A DNA stretch of 64,000 nucleotides. Origin: Curtobacterium citreum. GTDB taxonomy: Bacteria; Actinomycetota; Actinomycetes; Actinomycetales; Microbacteriaceae. The translations under genes were made by a program, and so were the position numbers. Of this stretch, positions 35,645-44,165 are shown piece after piece. Position 1 is the first letter of the stretch. Each line of letters starts with the position of its first letter. The notes beneath the pieces were generated by a model. The model was not told where the DNA came from, ran no database searches, and worked only from the letters and a program-made list of their open reading frames with translations. The stretch is from contig NZ_VFMQ01000001.1 of the NCBI RefSeq assembly GCF_006715175.1, forward strand, positions 1,736,001-1,800,000, given 5' to 3'.

Positions 35645-36375
35645 AGGCAGCACCCGAGGACCAGGTCGTCCTCCTCGACCTCCAGCGCCTGGACAACGAC
35701 GTCACGCGCCTGACGCACCGCATCACCGCCCTGCAGAAGGGTGACCGGCTGACCGAGCTCGGCACCACCGCCGCCGGACTCCGCGCCGAGCTCGCCGCCG
35801 CGACCGGCCGGGTCGAGGACGCCGAGCGCGACCTCGCCCGGCTCGAGTCGGACACCGCGACCGCGCAGGCCCGCATCACGCGCGACACCACCATGCTGCA
35901 GAACGTCTCGAACGCGAAGGACGCCGCCGGCCTGCAGAGCGAGTTGGAGTCGCTGCAGCGCCGCATCGGCGACCTCGAGACGGCCGAGCTCGAGGTGATG
36001 GAGCAGCTCGACGTGCACCGCGCCCGGGTCGGCGACATCGAGGCACAGCTCGCCGACGTCGAGGCCTCGCGCTCCACCCTGGTCGCTGAGCGCGACACCG
36101 AGATCGCCCGCGTCGAGGCCGACCGCGACGCCGCGGTGCAGAGCCGTGCCGCGGTCGCTGCGAAGGTCCCCGCCGACCTGCTCGCCCTGTACGACCGGCA
36201 GCGGGCACGCTACGGCTTCGGCGCCTCCCTGCTCCAGGGCGGCGTGTCCACGGCGTCCGGCGTGACGCTCACCAACTCGGACCTGCAGACCATCCGTCAG
36301 GCCGCGCCCGACGACGTCGTGCTCTGCCCGGACAGCGACGCGATCCTGGTGCGGACCGCCGAGTCGGGACTGTAG
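35641..36375 (+). CDS. CT398/C4-type zinc-ribbon-like coiled-coil protein without zinc cysteines
   Basis: This 244-aa protein has long coiled-coil helices (residues about 10-175) and a short C-terminal globular region. It is the homologue of M. tuberculosis Rv2229c, which partners Nif3 and normally ends with two CxxC pairs. Here the first pair is replaced (GGVSTASGVTLTNSD) and the second is reduced to a single Cys (VVLCPDSDAILVRT), so no zinc ribbon can form. GTG start overlaps the Nif3 stop. A family-A palindrome follows 15 nt after the stop. Confidence 0.85.
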   Translation: MKAAPEDQVVLLDLQRLDNDVTRLTHRITALQKGDRLTELGTTAAGLRAELAAATGRVEDAERDLARLESDTATAQARITRDTTMLQNVSNAKDAAGLQSELESLQRRIGDLETAELEVMEQLDVHRARVGDIEAQLADVEASRSTLVAERDTEIARVEADRDAAVQSRAAVAAKVPADLLALYDRQRARYGFGASLLQGGVSTASGVTLTNSDLQTIRQAAPDDVVLCPDSDAILVRTAESGL

Positions 36376-36390
36376 CCAGCGCGACCACGC

Positions 36391-36438
36391 GACGGACGGG
36401 AGGCACGGTGCCAGCGGGCACCGTGCCTCCCGTCCGTC
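36391..36438. repeat. Long palindrome, family A (copy 3)
   Basis: GACGGACGGGAGGCACGGTGCC and its exact complement surround a 4-nt loop. It lies between convergent transcripts (the coiled-coil gene and rnpB) and could terminate both. Confidence 0.85.
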
Positions 36439-36464
36439 ATGTGCGCGCATGCGCACGTCCTGTG

Positions 36465-36500
36465 TGGTCTGTGTGCGAACGGTGGTCTGTGTGCGAACGG
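36465..36500. repeat. Exact 18-bp tandem duplication at the rnpB 3' end
   Basis: TGGTCTGTGTGCGAACGG occurs twice in a row (36465-36482 and 36483-36500). The second copy includes part of the 3' arm of rnpB helix P1, so a short stretch of the RNA's 3' end has been duplicated downstream. Confidence 0.9.
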
Positions 36501-36855
36501 GCCGGCCGTACGCCGGGTTCTGTCCCTCCTCGCGGAGGTGACGGCCATCTCTCTCGGACCGACGTTGCCGTCGGCCTCCAGCGGTCCACCCGAGGACTCA
36601 GCGAGCAGCCTCGTCGTCCTCTGTCTGACCTTGCTCCGGGCGAGGTTTACCGAGCGGATCCGGTCACCCGGACCCCTGGTGGTCTCTTACACCACCGTTT
36701 CACCCTTACCGACGTCGCCGCCGGCGGTCTGCTTTCTGTGGCACTGTCTCGCGGATTGCTCCGGGTGGGTGTTACCCACCGCCCTGCTCTGTGGAGCCCG
36801 GACGTTCCTCGGCACTCCCGGGGGAGTGACGCGACCGTCTCACCGACCCGTTCGC
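36493..36855 (-). ncRNA. rnpB: RNase P RNA (bacterial type A), rnpB
   Basis: This catalytic RNA trims the 5' ends of tRNA precursors. On the minus strand I can read the conserved core blocks: GCCGAGGAACGTCCGGGCTC near the 5' end, AACGGTGGTGTAAGAGACCACC, and the 3' block GGACAGAACCCGGCGTAC. The ends were set by helix P1: GCGAACGGGTCGG at the 5' end pairs with CCGGCCCGTTCGC at the 3' end, with one G-U pair. Length about 363 nt, in the normal range. A TAGACT box sits 6 nt before the 5' end. Confidence 0.95.
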
Positions 36856-36861
36856 CCTCCG

Positions 36862-36867
36862 AGTCTA
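36862..36867 (-). promoter_or_regulatory. -10 box (TAGACT) of rnpB
   Basis: TAGACT on the minus strand lies 6 nt before the predicted 5' end of the RNA, the spacing expected for transcription start at about 36855. Confidence 0.65.
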
Positions 36868-37011
36868 CCGGCCGTGCGCGCCGGTCCCTGCGCCGGGCCG
36901 CCGAGCGTGCCACTTCTGTCGCGCTCGACGCCCGTCCCCGACCGGTACCGCCCGTTCGGCGCACCGCGCGCGGCGTGTCCTGCGCGTTCGGCGCGCGACC
37001 CGCGTCCGCGC

Positions 37012-37767
37012 TCAGCGCTGCTGCGACCGCGCGGCCAGGGTCGCAGCGCCGATGATGCCCGCGTTGTTGCGCAGGGTCGCGGGGATGATCCCGGCCTGCA
37101 GGTCGAGCAGGGGCAGGAACTCCTCGTGGTGCTTCGACACCCCGCCGCCGACGACGAAGAGCTCGGGGGAGAGCAGCGCCTCGAGCGTCGAGTAGTACTT
37201 CTGCAGCCGCTTCGCCCAGTGCTTCCAGCTCAGCTCGTCCCGCTCCTTCGCCGCGAACGAGGCCCGCGACTCGGCGTCGTGCCCGTCGATCTCCAGGTGC
37301 CCGAGCTCGGAGTTGACGATGAGCACGCCGTCGTTGATGAGTGCCGTGCCGATCCCGGTGCCGAGGGTCGTGACGACCACCAGGCCCTCCTTGCCCTTCG
37401 CGGCACCGAACTGCTGCTCGGCGAACCCGGCGGCGTCGGCGTCGTTGACGAAGTGGATGGAGCGGCCGAGCTCCTTCTCGAAGAGGGCCTCGGCCTCGAA
37501 CCCGATCCACTTCTTCGACACGTTCGCGGCCGACATGGTCTTGCCGTCGCGGACGATCGCCGGGAAGCAGACCCCCACGGGCACGTCCGCACCCGGGGCG
37601 AGCTCGTCGAGGATCGACTTGGCCACGGCGACGATGTCGTGGGGCTTGCCGCCCTCGGGAGTCGCCTTCTTGATCCGGTCGGTCTGGAGTTCACCGGTCG
37701 TCACGTCGACGATCGCGCCCTTGATGCCCGTACCGCCGATGTCGACGCCGACTGCGAGAGAGGTCAT
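37012..37767 (-). CDS. ppgK: Polyphosphate glucokinase
   Basis: This 251-aa ROK-family kinase phosphorylates glucose using polyphosphate or ATP. It has the ATP/phosphate-binding VGVDIGGTGIKGAIVD, NDADAAGFAEQQFG, TLGTGIGTALI and the polyphosphate-glucokinase-type ELGHLEIDG; ROK repressor zinc cysteines are absent. The strictly actinobacterial PpgK is about 250-270 aa. It lies 14 nt downstream of the methionine aminopeptidase gene on the same strand, so they are probably co-transcribed. Confidence 0.93.
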   Translation of the reverse strand: MTSLAVGVDIGGTGIKGAIVDVTTGELQTDRIKKATPEGGKPHDIVAVAKSILDELAPGADVPVGVCFPAIVRDGKTMSAANVSKKWIGFEAEALFEKELGRSIHFVNDADAAGFAEQQFGAAKGKEGLVVVTTLGTGIGTALINDGVLIVNSELGHLEIDGHDAESRASFAAKERDELSWKHWAKRLQKYYSTLEALLSPELFVVGGGVSKHHEEFLPLLDLQAGIIPATLRNNAGIIGAATLAARSQQR

Positions 37768-37781
37768 GGGGATGGTGCCTT

Positions 37782-38645
37782 TCAGGAGACGGTGAGGAGT
37801 TCCGCGCCGCGCTCGGTGACGACGAGGGTGTGTTCGAACTGGGCGGTCCAGGACTTGTCGCGCGTCGACACGGTCCAGTCGTCCGACCAGATGTCCGCGT
37901 CGATCCCGCCGAGCGTGAGCATCGGTTCGATCGTGAAGACCATGCCCGGCTCGATGACCGTGTCGTAGTGGGGCGCGTCGTAGTGCGGGATGATCAGGCC
38001 GGAGTGGAACGCGCGTCCGACCCCGTGGCCCGTGTAGTCGCGGACGACCCCGTAGCCGAAGCGCTTCGCGTAGGCCTCGATGGCCCGCCCGATCACGTTC
38101 ACCCGGCGCCCGGGGGCGACGGCCTTGATGCCGCGTTCGAGCGCGGTCCGCGTGCGGTCGACGAGGTCGCGGACCTCCTGCGACCCCTCGCCGACGATGA
38201 ACGTGCGGTTCGTGTCGCCGTGCATGCCGTCCTTGTAGGCGGTGACGTCGATGTTGACGAGGTCGCCCTCCTGCAGCACGGTGTCGTCCGGGATGCCGTG
38301 GCAGATGACCTCGTTGAGGCTCGAGCAGAGCGACTTCGGGTACCCGCGGTACCCGAGCGTCGACGGGTACGCACCGTGCGAGACGACGTACTCGTGGCCG
38401 ATCCGGTCGAGTTCGTCGGTGGTGATGCCGGGGCGGATCGCTGCACCGACGGCGTCGATCGCCTGCGAGGCGATCCGCCCGGCGACCCGGATGCGCTCGA
38501 CCTCGTCCGGGGTGTACGTGTCGCCGAGGCCGTGCTCGTGCGGCTCGGCCCTTCCGACGTACTCGGGGCGCTCGATCTCCCGGGGCACCGCCCGCTGCGG
38601 GGAGATCCGGCCGGGGGTCAGGTGTCCGTGTGCGTCCCGGGGCAT
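37782..38645 (-). CDS. map: Type I methionine aminopeptidase
   Basis: This 287-aa enzyme removes initiator methionine from new proteins. Metal ligands are in [31 protein letters not shown] and the C-terminal FTIEPML and EHTLVVT. An N-terminal extension of about 40 residues with prolines precedes the core, as in the longer actinobacterial MetAP1c. The start at 38645 is backed by TAGAGT and a 7-nt spacer on the minus strand. Confidence 0.94.
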   Translation of the reverse strand: MPRDAHGHLTPGRISPQRAVPREIERPEYVGRAEPHEHGLGDTYTPDEVERIRVAGRIASQAIDAVGAAIRPGITTDELDRIGHEYVVSHGAYPSTLGYRGYPKSLCSSLNEVICHGIPDDTVLQEGDLVNIDVTAYKDGMHGDTNRTFIVGEGSQEVRDLVDRTRTALERGIKAVAPGRRVNVIGRAIEAYAKRFGYGVVRDYTGHGVGRAFHSGLIIPHYDAPHYDTVIEPGMVFTIEPMLTLGGIDADIWSDDWTVSTRDKSWTAQFEHTLVVTERGAELLTVS

Positions 38646-38658
38646 GCCGACCACTCTA
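38646..38658 (-). promoter_or_regulatory. Leaderless promoter -10 (TAGAGT) of map
   Basis: TAGAGT then GGTCGGC then the ATG, on the minus strand. Confidence 0.6.
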
Positions 38659-38720
38659 TCCGCGCGTGGCGCGCCCCCGTCGCCCCCGTCGCGCCCGTCG
38701 CGCCTGCCGCGCGACCGGGT

Positions 38721-38786
38721 GAGACTCGCGCTGGGGGACGGGACTCGCGCTCCAGGAGGCGAGTCCCGTCCGCCAGCGCGCGTCTC
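38721..38786. repeat. Long two-part hairpin
   Basis: An inner stem (GGACGGGACTCGC / GCGAGTCCCGTCC) is nested in an outer stem (GAGACTCGCGCTGG / CCAGCGCGCGTCTC). The loop is about 10 nt. It is the first of four palindromes in the 456-bp gap between map and the gene at 39103, in which no gene was found. Confidence 0.8.
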
Positions 38787-38835
38787 GGGGCGCGCACCCG
38801 AGCGCGCGGGCCCACCCGACCGGCGTGGTCGGGAA

Positions 38836-38896
38836 GCGACCGCCTGGAGGCTCGGTGCCGGCCCGCCGGACCGGCACCGGGCCTCCAGGCGGTCGC
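38836..38896. repeat. Long palindrome, family B (copy 1)
   Basis: CGACCGCCTGGAGGC and GCCTCCAGGCGGTCG form the outer stem and CGGTGCCGG / CCGGCACCG the inner one. A related element with the same GGCCTGGAGGC outer motif is at 48966. Confidence 0.85.
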
Positions 38897-38916
38897 CGTG
38901 GGTGCGGGGCGCGGCG

Positions 38917-38998
38917 GTGCCGCTCCGATCTGCCGGAGCGGCACCGACCTCACGGGCGCAGCGACACCTCACGTCGCGCAGACGGCGTGAGGTGTCGC
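38917..38998. repeat. Two further inverted repeats
   Basis: The first stem is GGTGCCGCTCCG / CGGAGCGGCACC (38917-38944). The second is GCGACACCTCACG / CGTGAGGTGTCGC (38961-38998). Both are perfect over 12-13 bp and lie immediately after the family-B palindrome. Confidence 0.8.
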
Positions 38999-39090
38999 TC
39001 AGCCCGAAACCTCCCAGGCCGTGCGCAGCCGCGCCGCGCGGCCGCGCAGCCGCGCGCCGCCGCGCCCGGCCCACCCGGGCCGCGCGTGGG

Positions 39091-39102
39091 TACGGTGGCG
39101 CC
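39091..39102 (+). promoter_or_regulatory. Leaderless promoter -10 (TACGGT)
   Basis: TACGGT and a 6-nt spacer lead to the ATG at 39103. Confidence 0.6.
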
Positions 39103-39282
39103 ATGAGCGACGAACGCATCGAGTCCCAGTGGTGGTTCAACGAGAAGACGCACGCCGTCGAGCAGGGCCCGCAGTCCCCGCAGCGCGACCGCATCGGCCC
39201 GTTCGAGACGCGCGAGGAGGCGCAACACGCCCTCGACCGCATCAAGGCGAACAACGAGCGTTGGGACGACGAAGACCAATAG
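39103..39282 (+). CDS. Small SPOR-like hypothetical protein (59 aa)
   Basis: This 59-aa highly charged protein ([15 protein letters not shown], then [18 protein letters not shown]) resembles the short single-domain proteins annotated as SPOR-domain or glutamine-synthetase-adjacent in Microbacteriaceae. The IGPF-x-TREEAQ-x-AL arrangement is typical of SPOR repeats. It is 36 bp upstream of glnA2, whose -10 box overlaps this gene's stop codon. Confidence 0.75.
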   Translation: MSDERIESQWWFNEKTHAVEQGPQSPQRDRIGPFETREEAQHALDRIKANNERWDDEDQ

Positions 39283-39285
39283 GCT
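39280..39285 (+). promoter_or_regulatory. -10 box (TAGGCT) of glnA2
   Basis: TAGGCT overlaps the stop codon of the small upstream gene and lies 33 nt before the glnA2 start, which has its own GGAAAGG ribosome site. Confidence 0.5.
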
Positions 39286-39318
39286 GAGCATCCCAACTGC
39301 TCCACGGAAAGGGCGTCA

Positions 39319-40656
39319 ATGGACAAGCAGACGGACTTCGTGCTCCGCACCATCGAGGAGCGCGGCATCAAGTTCATCCGACTCTGGTTCACGGACGTCA
39401 TCGGGACGCTGAAGTCGGTGGCGATCGCCCCGGCCGAGGTCGAGGGCGCCTTCGCCGAGGGCATCGGGTTCGACGGCTCCGCGATCGAGGGCCTGACCCG
39501 CTCGTACGAGGCCGACGTGCTCGCGCACCCGGACCCCTCGACGTTCCAGATCCTGCCGTGGCGCGGGGAGATCGACCCGACCGCGCGGATGTTCTGCGAC
39601 ATCACGACGCCCGACGGGCAGCCCGCCGTCGCCGACCCCCGCAACGTGCTCAAGCGCACGCTGGCGAAGGCGAGCGACCGCGGCTTCACGTTCTACACGC
39701 ACCCCGAGATCGAGTTCTACCTGCTCAAGAGCCGCGACTGGAAGGACGGCGGCCCGCAGCCCGTCGACCGCGCCGGCTACTTCGACAACGTCCCCGGCGG
39801 CAGCGCGCACGACTTCCGTCGCCGGTCCGTCCGGATGCTCGAGGACCTCGGCATCTCGGTCGAGTTCAGCCACCACGAGGCCGGCCCCGGACAGAACGAG
39901 ATCGACCTCCGGTACGCCGACGCCCTGACGATGGCGGACAACATCATGACGTTCCGCACCGTCGTGAAGGAGGTGGCGATCGAGCAGGGCGTCTACGCGA
40001 CGTTCATGCCGAAGCCGATCTCCGGGCAGCCCGGCTCCGGCATGCACACGCACGTGTCGCTGTTCGAGGGCGACCAGAACGCGTTCTACGAAGCGGGCGG
40101 CGAGTACCAGCTCTCGCAGACCGCGAAGCACTTCATCGCGGGCGTCCTCCGCCACGCGCCGGAGATCACCGCGGTCACGAACCAGTTCGTGAACTCGTAC
40201 AAGCGCCTCTGGGGCGGCGACGAGGCCCCCTCGTTCGTCACCTGGGGCCACAACAACCGGTCGGCGCTGCTCCGCGTGCCGCTCTACAAGCCGAACAAGG
40301 GCCAGTCCGCCCGGGTCGAGTACCGCGGCATCGACTCCGCCGCGAACCCGTACCTGGCGTACTCGCTGCTCCTCGCGGCCGGGCTCAAGGGCATCGACGA
40401 GGGCTACGAACTCCCGCCGGAGGCCGAGGACAACGTCTGGAGCCTGTCCGACGCCGAGCGCCGCGCCCTGGGCTACAAGCAGCTCCCGGCGAGCCTCGAC
40501 CACGCCCTCGGCCTCATGGAGGACTCCGAGCTCGTGGCGGAGACGCTCGGCGAGCAGGTCTTCAACTACGTCCTGCTCAACAAGCGCCAGGAGTGGAAGG
40601 CGTACCGCGACCAGGTCACGCCCTTCGAGCTCGACACCAACCTCGGCGCGCTCTAG
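39319..40656 (+). CDS. glnA2: Glutamine synthetase, GlnA2 type
   Basis: This 445-aa glutamine synthetase (the shorter actinobacterial form) condenses glutamate and ammonia using ATP. Signatures: [17 protein letters not shown] near the N-terminus, PEIEFYLLK, the ammonia/ATP site [18 protein letters not shown] and NRSALLRVP. The Tyr in [11 protein letters not shown] aligns with the adenylylation-site region of GlnA1. It lies 21 bp before glnE, which encodes the enzyme that adenylylates glutamine synthetase, so these form a conserved operon. Confidence 0.95.
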   Translation: MDKQTDFVLRTIEERGIKFIRLWFTDVIGTLKSVAIAPAEVEGAFAEGIGFDGSAIEGLTRSYEADVLAHPDPSTFQILPWRGEIDPTARMFCDITTPDGQPAVADPRNVLKRTLAKASDRGFTFYTHPEIEFYLLKSRDWKDGGPQPVDRAGYFDNVPGGSAHDFRRRSVRMLEDLGISVEFSHHEAGPGQNEIDLRYADALTMADNIMTFRTVVKEVAIEQGVYATFMPKPISGQPGSGMHTHVSLFEGDQNAFYEAGGEYQLSQTAKHFIAGVLRHAPEITAVTNQFVNSYKRLWGGDEAPSFVTWGHNNRSALLRVPLYKPNKGQSARVEYRGIDSAANPYLAYSLLLAAGLKGIDEGYELPPEAEDNVWSLSDAERRALGYKQLPASLDHALGLMEDSELVAETLGEQVFNYVLLNKRQEWKAYRDQVTPFELDTNLGAL

Positions 40657-40677
40657 CAGCCCGATCCGGAGCACCAC

Positions 40678-43650
40678 ATGACCGGTCGGACGAGGACGTC
40701 CCGTTCCGAGATGGCCCGGTTGGGCTTCGCGGAGCTGTCGGAGAGCCTGGAACGGATCGCCGGCCTGGAGGCACGGTTCGGCCCCGACGTGCGGGTGCCG
40801 GTCAGCGACGCCCCGGCCCTGTGGGAGTCGACGGCCGACCCGGACGGCGCGCTGCGCGCGCTCGAGCGGCTGCTCGAGCGTGCCCCGGACCAGGTCCGGC
40901 CGGTCCTGGCCGACGAGGCCGCGACCGAGCGCCTGGTCCGGCTCCTCGGTGCCTCGGTCGGCCTGGGGGAGTTCCTGCTCCGTCGTCCGGCCGAGACCGC
41001 GCTGCTGCTCGACCCGGTGACGGCGCCGTGGACGCAGGAGGCGTACGAGGCGTCCCTCGCCGAGGCCGTCGACGGCACGATCGGGGAGGACGCCCGACTC
41101 CGGCTGCGCGTCCGGTACCGCCGACACCTGGCCCAGATCGCGCTCTTCGACGTGCTGCACCCTGCACCGACCGAGGCGTTCCCGGCGGTCGCGGCGGGAC
41201 TCGCGGACCTGGCCGGTGCCGCACTGCATACGGCGGTCGACGTCGCCCGGCGCGAGGTCCCGTTCCCCGCGGCCGACGTCGCCGCGACCCCGCTCGCCGT
41301 CATCGCGATGGGCAAGGCCGGTGCGCGCGAGCTCAACTACGTCAGCGACGTCGACGTCATCTTCGTCACCGAACCCACGCGCGACGACGACGCGGACACC
41401 GGCGTCGGGACAGACCGCGCTGTGCTCATCGCGACTCGGCTGGCGATCGCGGCGACGCACGCGATCACCGACCTCGCGGCCGAGCCGGCCCTGTGGGAGG
41501 TCGACGCCAACCTGCGCCCGGAGGGCAAGGACGGCGCGCTCGTCCGGACGCTCGACTCGCACGTGGCGTACTACGAGCGCTGGGCGAAGGGGTGGGAGTT
41601 CCAGGCGCTCCTCAAGGCCCGGCCGATCGCGGGCAGCCGGGACCTCGGTGCGCGGTACGCCGCCGCCGTCGCCCCGTTCGTCTGGAGCTCGGCCGGCCGA
41701 CCGGGGTTCGTCGAGTCCGTGCAGCGGATGCGTGAGCGGGTCACCGAGCACATCCCGGACGCCGAGGTCGACCGGCAGCTGAAGCTCGGGCCCGGCGGCC
41801 TGCGCGACGTCGAGTTCACCGTGCAGCTGCTGCAGCTCGTGCACGGGCGGGACGACGAGAGCGTGCGGGTGCGCTCGACGCTCGAGGCGATGGACGCCCT
41901 GACGGCCTCCGGGTACGTCGGTCGTCCCGAGGCCGCGCGCTTCGGTCCCGACTACGCCCTGCTGCGGCTCCTCGAGCACCGCATCCAGCTCCGGCGGCTC
42001 CAGCGCACGCACCTCATGCCGAGCGACGAGGAGGAGTTGCGTGTCCTCGCCCGGTCGACGGGCCTCGCGACCTCGGCCGCCGCGCTCGAGCAGCGCTGGC
42101 GCGGCGTCAAGCTCGAGGTGCGCGGGCTGCACGAGCGGTTGTTCTACCGACCGCTGCTGTCCGCCGTGGCCGCGACCGACGGCGAGATCGTGCTGACGAG
42201 CGACCAGGCGGCCGACCGGCTCGGGGCGATCGGGTTCGCGGACCCCGCCGGCGCGCTCGGGCACATCCGCGCGCTCACCCAGGGCACGAGCCGGCGCGCC
42301 ACGATCCAGCGCAACCTGCTCCCGGTGCTCCTCCGTTGGATGGCCGAGGGTCCGGCACCGGACCGGGCGCTGCTGGCCTTCCGCCGGCTCAGCGACACCC
42401 TGGGGGAGTCGAGCTGGTTCCTCCGGATGCTCCGGGACTCGTCCGGCGCCGCACACTCCCTGACGACCGTGCTGTCCGAGTCGGCGTTCCTCGCCGGGCT
42501 GCTCGAACGCTTCCCGGAGGCCGTGGCCTGGCTCGACGAACCCGAGGCGCTCCTGCGCCCGCGGCCGCTCGAGTCGCTGCTCGCCGAGGTCACCGCGACG
42601 ACCGCCCGGCACGGGGACGACGTGGACGGTGCCGCGGCGCTCGTCCGCTCGGCCCGCCGCCGTGAGACCCTGCGCCTCGGCATGGCCGCCGTGCTCGGGC
42701 ACCTCGACGTCGACGCCCTCGGACCCGCGCTGACCGACGTCACCGAGGCCACGCTCGCCGGCGCCCTGACCCTGGCGCGCCGGGACGCCCCCGACGGGCT
42801 CGAGTTCGGGATCATCGCGATGGGTCGCTTCGGCGGCCGGGAGCTCGGCTTCGGCTCGGACGCCGACGTGCTCTACGTCCACCGGGCACCCGAGTCGCTG
42901 CCGAGCGAGCAGGCATCACGCGCGGCGCAGGCGATCGTGCGCGAGGTCGCACGACTCACCGACGACGCGATCCACCCGTTCGACCTGGACATCGACCTGC
43001 GCCCGGAGGGCAAGAACGGGCCGGTCGTCCGGACGCTCGACTCGTACGGCGCGTACTACGCCCGCTGGTCGCTCACGTGGGAGGCCCAGGCGCTCCTCCG
43101 CGCCCGGGGATCCGTGGGGGACACGGCGCTCCTCCGCGACTTCGAGCACCTCGCGGACCGCACCCGCTACCCGCAGCACATCGACGAGCGCGAGGTCCGC
43201 GAGGTCCGCCGCATCAAGGCCCGCGTGGAGTCGGAGCGGCTGCCCCGGGGCGCGGACCCGGCCCGCCACCTCAAGCTCGGACGCGGGTCGCTCAGTGACG
43301 TCGAGTGGTTCGTGCAGCTCCTCCAGCTGCAGCACGCGACCGACGTCCCGGGGCTCCGGACGACCTCGACGCTCGAGGCCCTGGCCGCCGCGACGGACGC
43401 CGGGTTCATCGGGCCGGAGGACGCCGAGCGCCTCGGGGCCGCCTGGCGCTTCGCGTCGCGGACCCGCAGCGCGCTGGTGCTCTGGTCGGGGAAGACGACC
43501 GACGTGCTGCCCGTCGACCGGGTGCAGCTCGAGGGAGTCGCGCGGCTCATGGAGTACCCGCCGGGTTCGGCGTCGCAGCTCGAGGACGACTACCTCGGGG
43601 TCACCCGGCGGGCCCGCCAGGTCTTCGAGCGCGAGTTCTACGGCGCCTGA
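40678..43650 (+). CDS. glnE: Bifunctional glutamine synthetase adenylyltransferase/deadenylylase
   Basis: This 990-aa protein has two nucleotidyltransferase halves: the N-terminal deadenylylase (MGKAGARELNYVSDVDVIFV) and the C-terminal adenylylase (GRFGGRELGFGSDADVLYVH), with the glnD-linked helical domains between. It attaches or removes AMP on glutamine synthetase in response to nitrogen status. Length is normal. The second half mirrors the first at DLDIDLRPEGKNGPVVRTLDS and VDANLRPEGKDGALVRTLDS, showing the ancient duplication. Confidence 0.96.
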   Translation: MTGRTRTSRSEMARLGFAELSESLERIAGLEARFGPDVRVPVSDAPALWESTADPDGALRALERLLERAPDQVRPVLADEAATERLVRLLGASVGLGEFLLRRPAETALLLDPVTAPWTQEAYEASLAEAVDGTIGEDARLRLRVRYRRHLAQIALFDVLHPAPTEAFPAVAAGLADLAGAALHTAVDVARREVPFPAADVAATPLAVIAMGKAGARELNYVSDVDVIFVTEPTRDDDADTGVGTDRAVLIATRLAIAATHAITDLAAEPALWEVDANLRPEGKDGALVRTLDSHVAYYERWAKGWEFQALLKARPIAGSRDLGARYAAAVAPFVWSSAGRPGFVESVQRMRERVTEHIPDAEVDRQLKLGPGGLRDVEFTVQLLQLVHGRDDESVRVRSTLEAMDALTASGYVGRPEAARFGPDYALLRLLEHRIQLRRLQRTHLMPSDEEELRVLARSTGLATSAAALEQRWRGVKLEVRGLHERLFYRPLLSAVAATDGEIVLTSDQAADRLGAIGFADPAGALGHIRALTQGTSRRATIQRNLLPVLLRWMAEGPAPDRALLAFRRLSDTLGESSWFLRMLRDSSGAAHSLTTVLSESAFLAGLLERFPEAVAWLDEPEALLRPRPLESLLAEVTATTARHGDDVDGAAALVRSARRRETLRLGMAAVLGHLDVDALGPALTDVTEATLAGALTLARRDAPDGLEFGIIAMGRFGGRELGFGSDADVLYVHRAPESLPSEQASRAAQAIVREVARLTDDAIHPFDLDIDLRPEGKNGPVVRTLDSYGAYYARWSLTWEAQALLRARGSVGDTALLRDFEHLADRTRYPQHIDEREVREVRRIKARVESERLPRGADPARHLKLGRGSLSDVEWFVQLLQLQHATDVPGLRTTSTLEALAAATDAGFIGPEDAERLGAAWRFASRTRSALVLWSGKTTDVLPVDRVQLEGVARLMEYPPGSASQLEDDYLGVTRRARQVFEREFYGA

Positions 43651-43681
43651 CACGGCGTCGCACGGACCGCGACACGCCCGG

Positions 43682-43715
43682 GACGACACGTTTCGGCGCA
43701 AGGTGACGTGTCGTC
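43682..43715. terminator. Inverted repeat after glnE
   Basis: GACGACACGT and ACGTGTCGTC pair around a 14-nt loop, starting 31 nt after the glnE stop. Confidence 0.5.
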
Positions 43716-43831
43716 GAAAGTGAATTCGCGATGTCGCGCGACGTCCCCCGTCGGTGCCCGCGGTGTACCCCGTCAGCTCCCGCAGGGGGGATCGTGACCG
43801 CACCGTGACCAGGGTCGTCCGGACCGTGTCG

Positions 43832-43843
43832 GGGAACGTTCCC
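43832..43843. promoter_or_regulatory. Perfect 12-bp palindrome GGGAACGTTCCC
   Basis: This symmetric site is in the 370-bp non-coding leader before the polysaccharide operon. It has the look of a dimeric-regulator operator, but no known consensus was recognised. Confidence 0.35.
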
Positions 43844-44019
43844 GCGGATACCCCCGAACAGGGGTGACCGCCTGCTGACCGGGGGTTCTTCGTCGAGGTG
43901 CACCGTGCCTCCCGGTCGTCTGGCGACCACGTCGTGACGTGCCGCCCGCGTGGACCGGTCCACCCTGTCGCTGTCAGCAGCAGTGCGGACACGGGTGCGA
44001 CCTCAAGAGGAGGACATTC

Positions 44020-44154
44020 ATGTACCCCGTAACCTGCCGGAAATGCCCCCGGACGGGGGACGCGTTGCGAGGACGTCCAGGTTCTGTCTCAATGAGGTCA
44101 CCCGAACCGGCCCAAGGTTCCTCGATGGAGCGGAATCCCCACCTCGAACGTTGA
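44020..44154 (+). CDS. Candidate leader microprotein (44 aa) of the polysaccharide operon
   Basis: The ATG is preceded by the near-perfect ribosome site AGAGGAGG at 6 nt, the strongest in the area. The 44-aa basic peptide contains CRKC and no membrane helix. Its stop is 11 nt before the ATG of the glycosyltransferase, whose own site is weak, so translation may couple. The sequence is not recognised. An alternative is that this is simply a part of the glycosyltransferase leader. Confidence 0.5.
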   Translation: MYPVTCRKCPRTGDALRGRPGSVSMRSPEPAQGSSMERNPHLER

Positions 44155-44165
44155 AGCAGGGATCG

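Noticed and set aside
40760..40785. GGCCTGGAGGC inside glnE and in the first LLM gene (about 10010)
   Set aside because: The word encodes conserved or ordinary codons (Gly-Leu-Glu-Ala) with no palindromic partner, so these are not copies of the family-B element.
39316..42882. 1188-codon frame antisense to glnA2 and glnE
   Set aside because: The plus-strand genes are complete and conserved; the antisense frame has no domain.
43650..44019. Possible cyclic di-AMP or di-GMP riboswitch before the polysaccharide operon
   Set aside because: The conserved core motifs of these classes were not found by eye; only a generic palindrome and repeats are visible.
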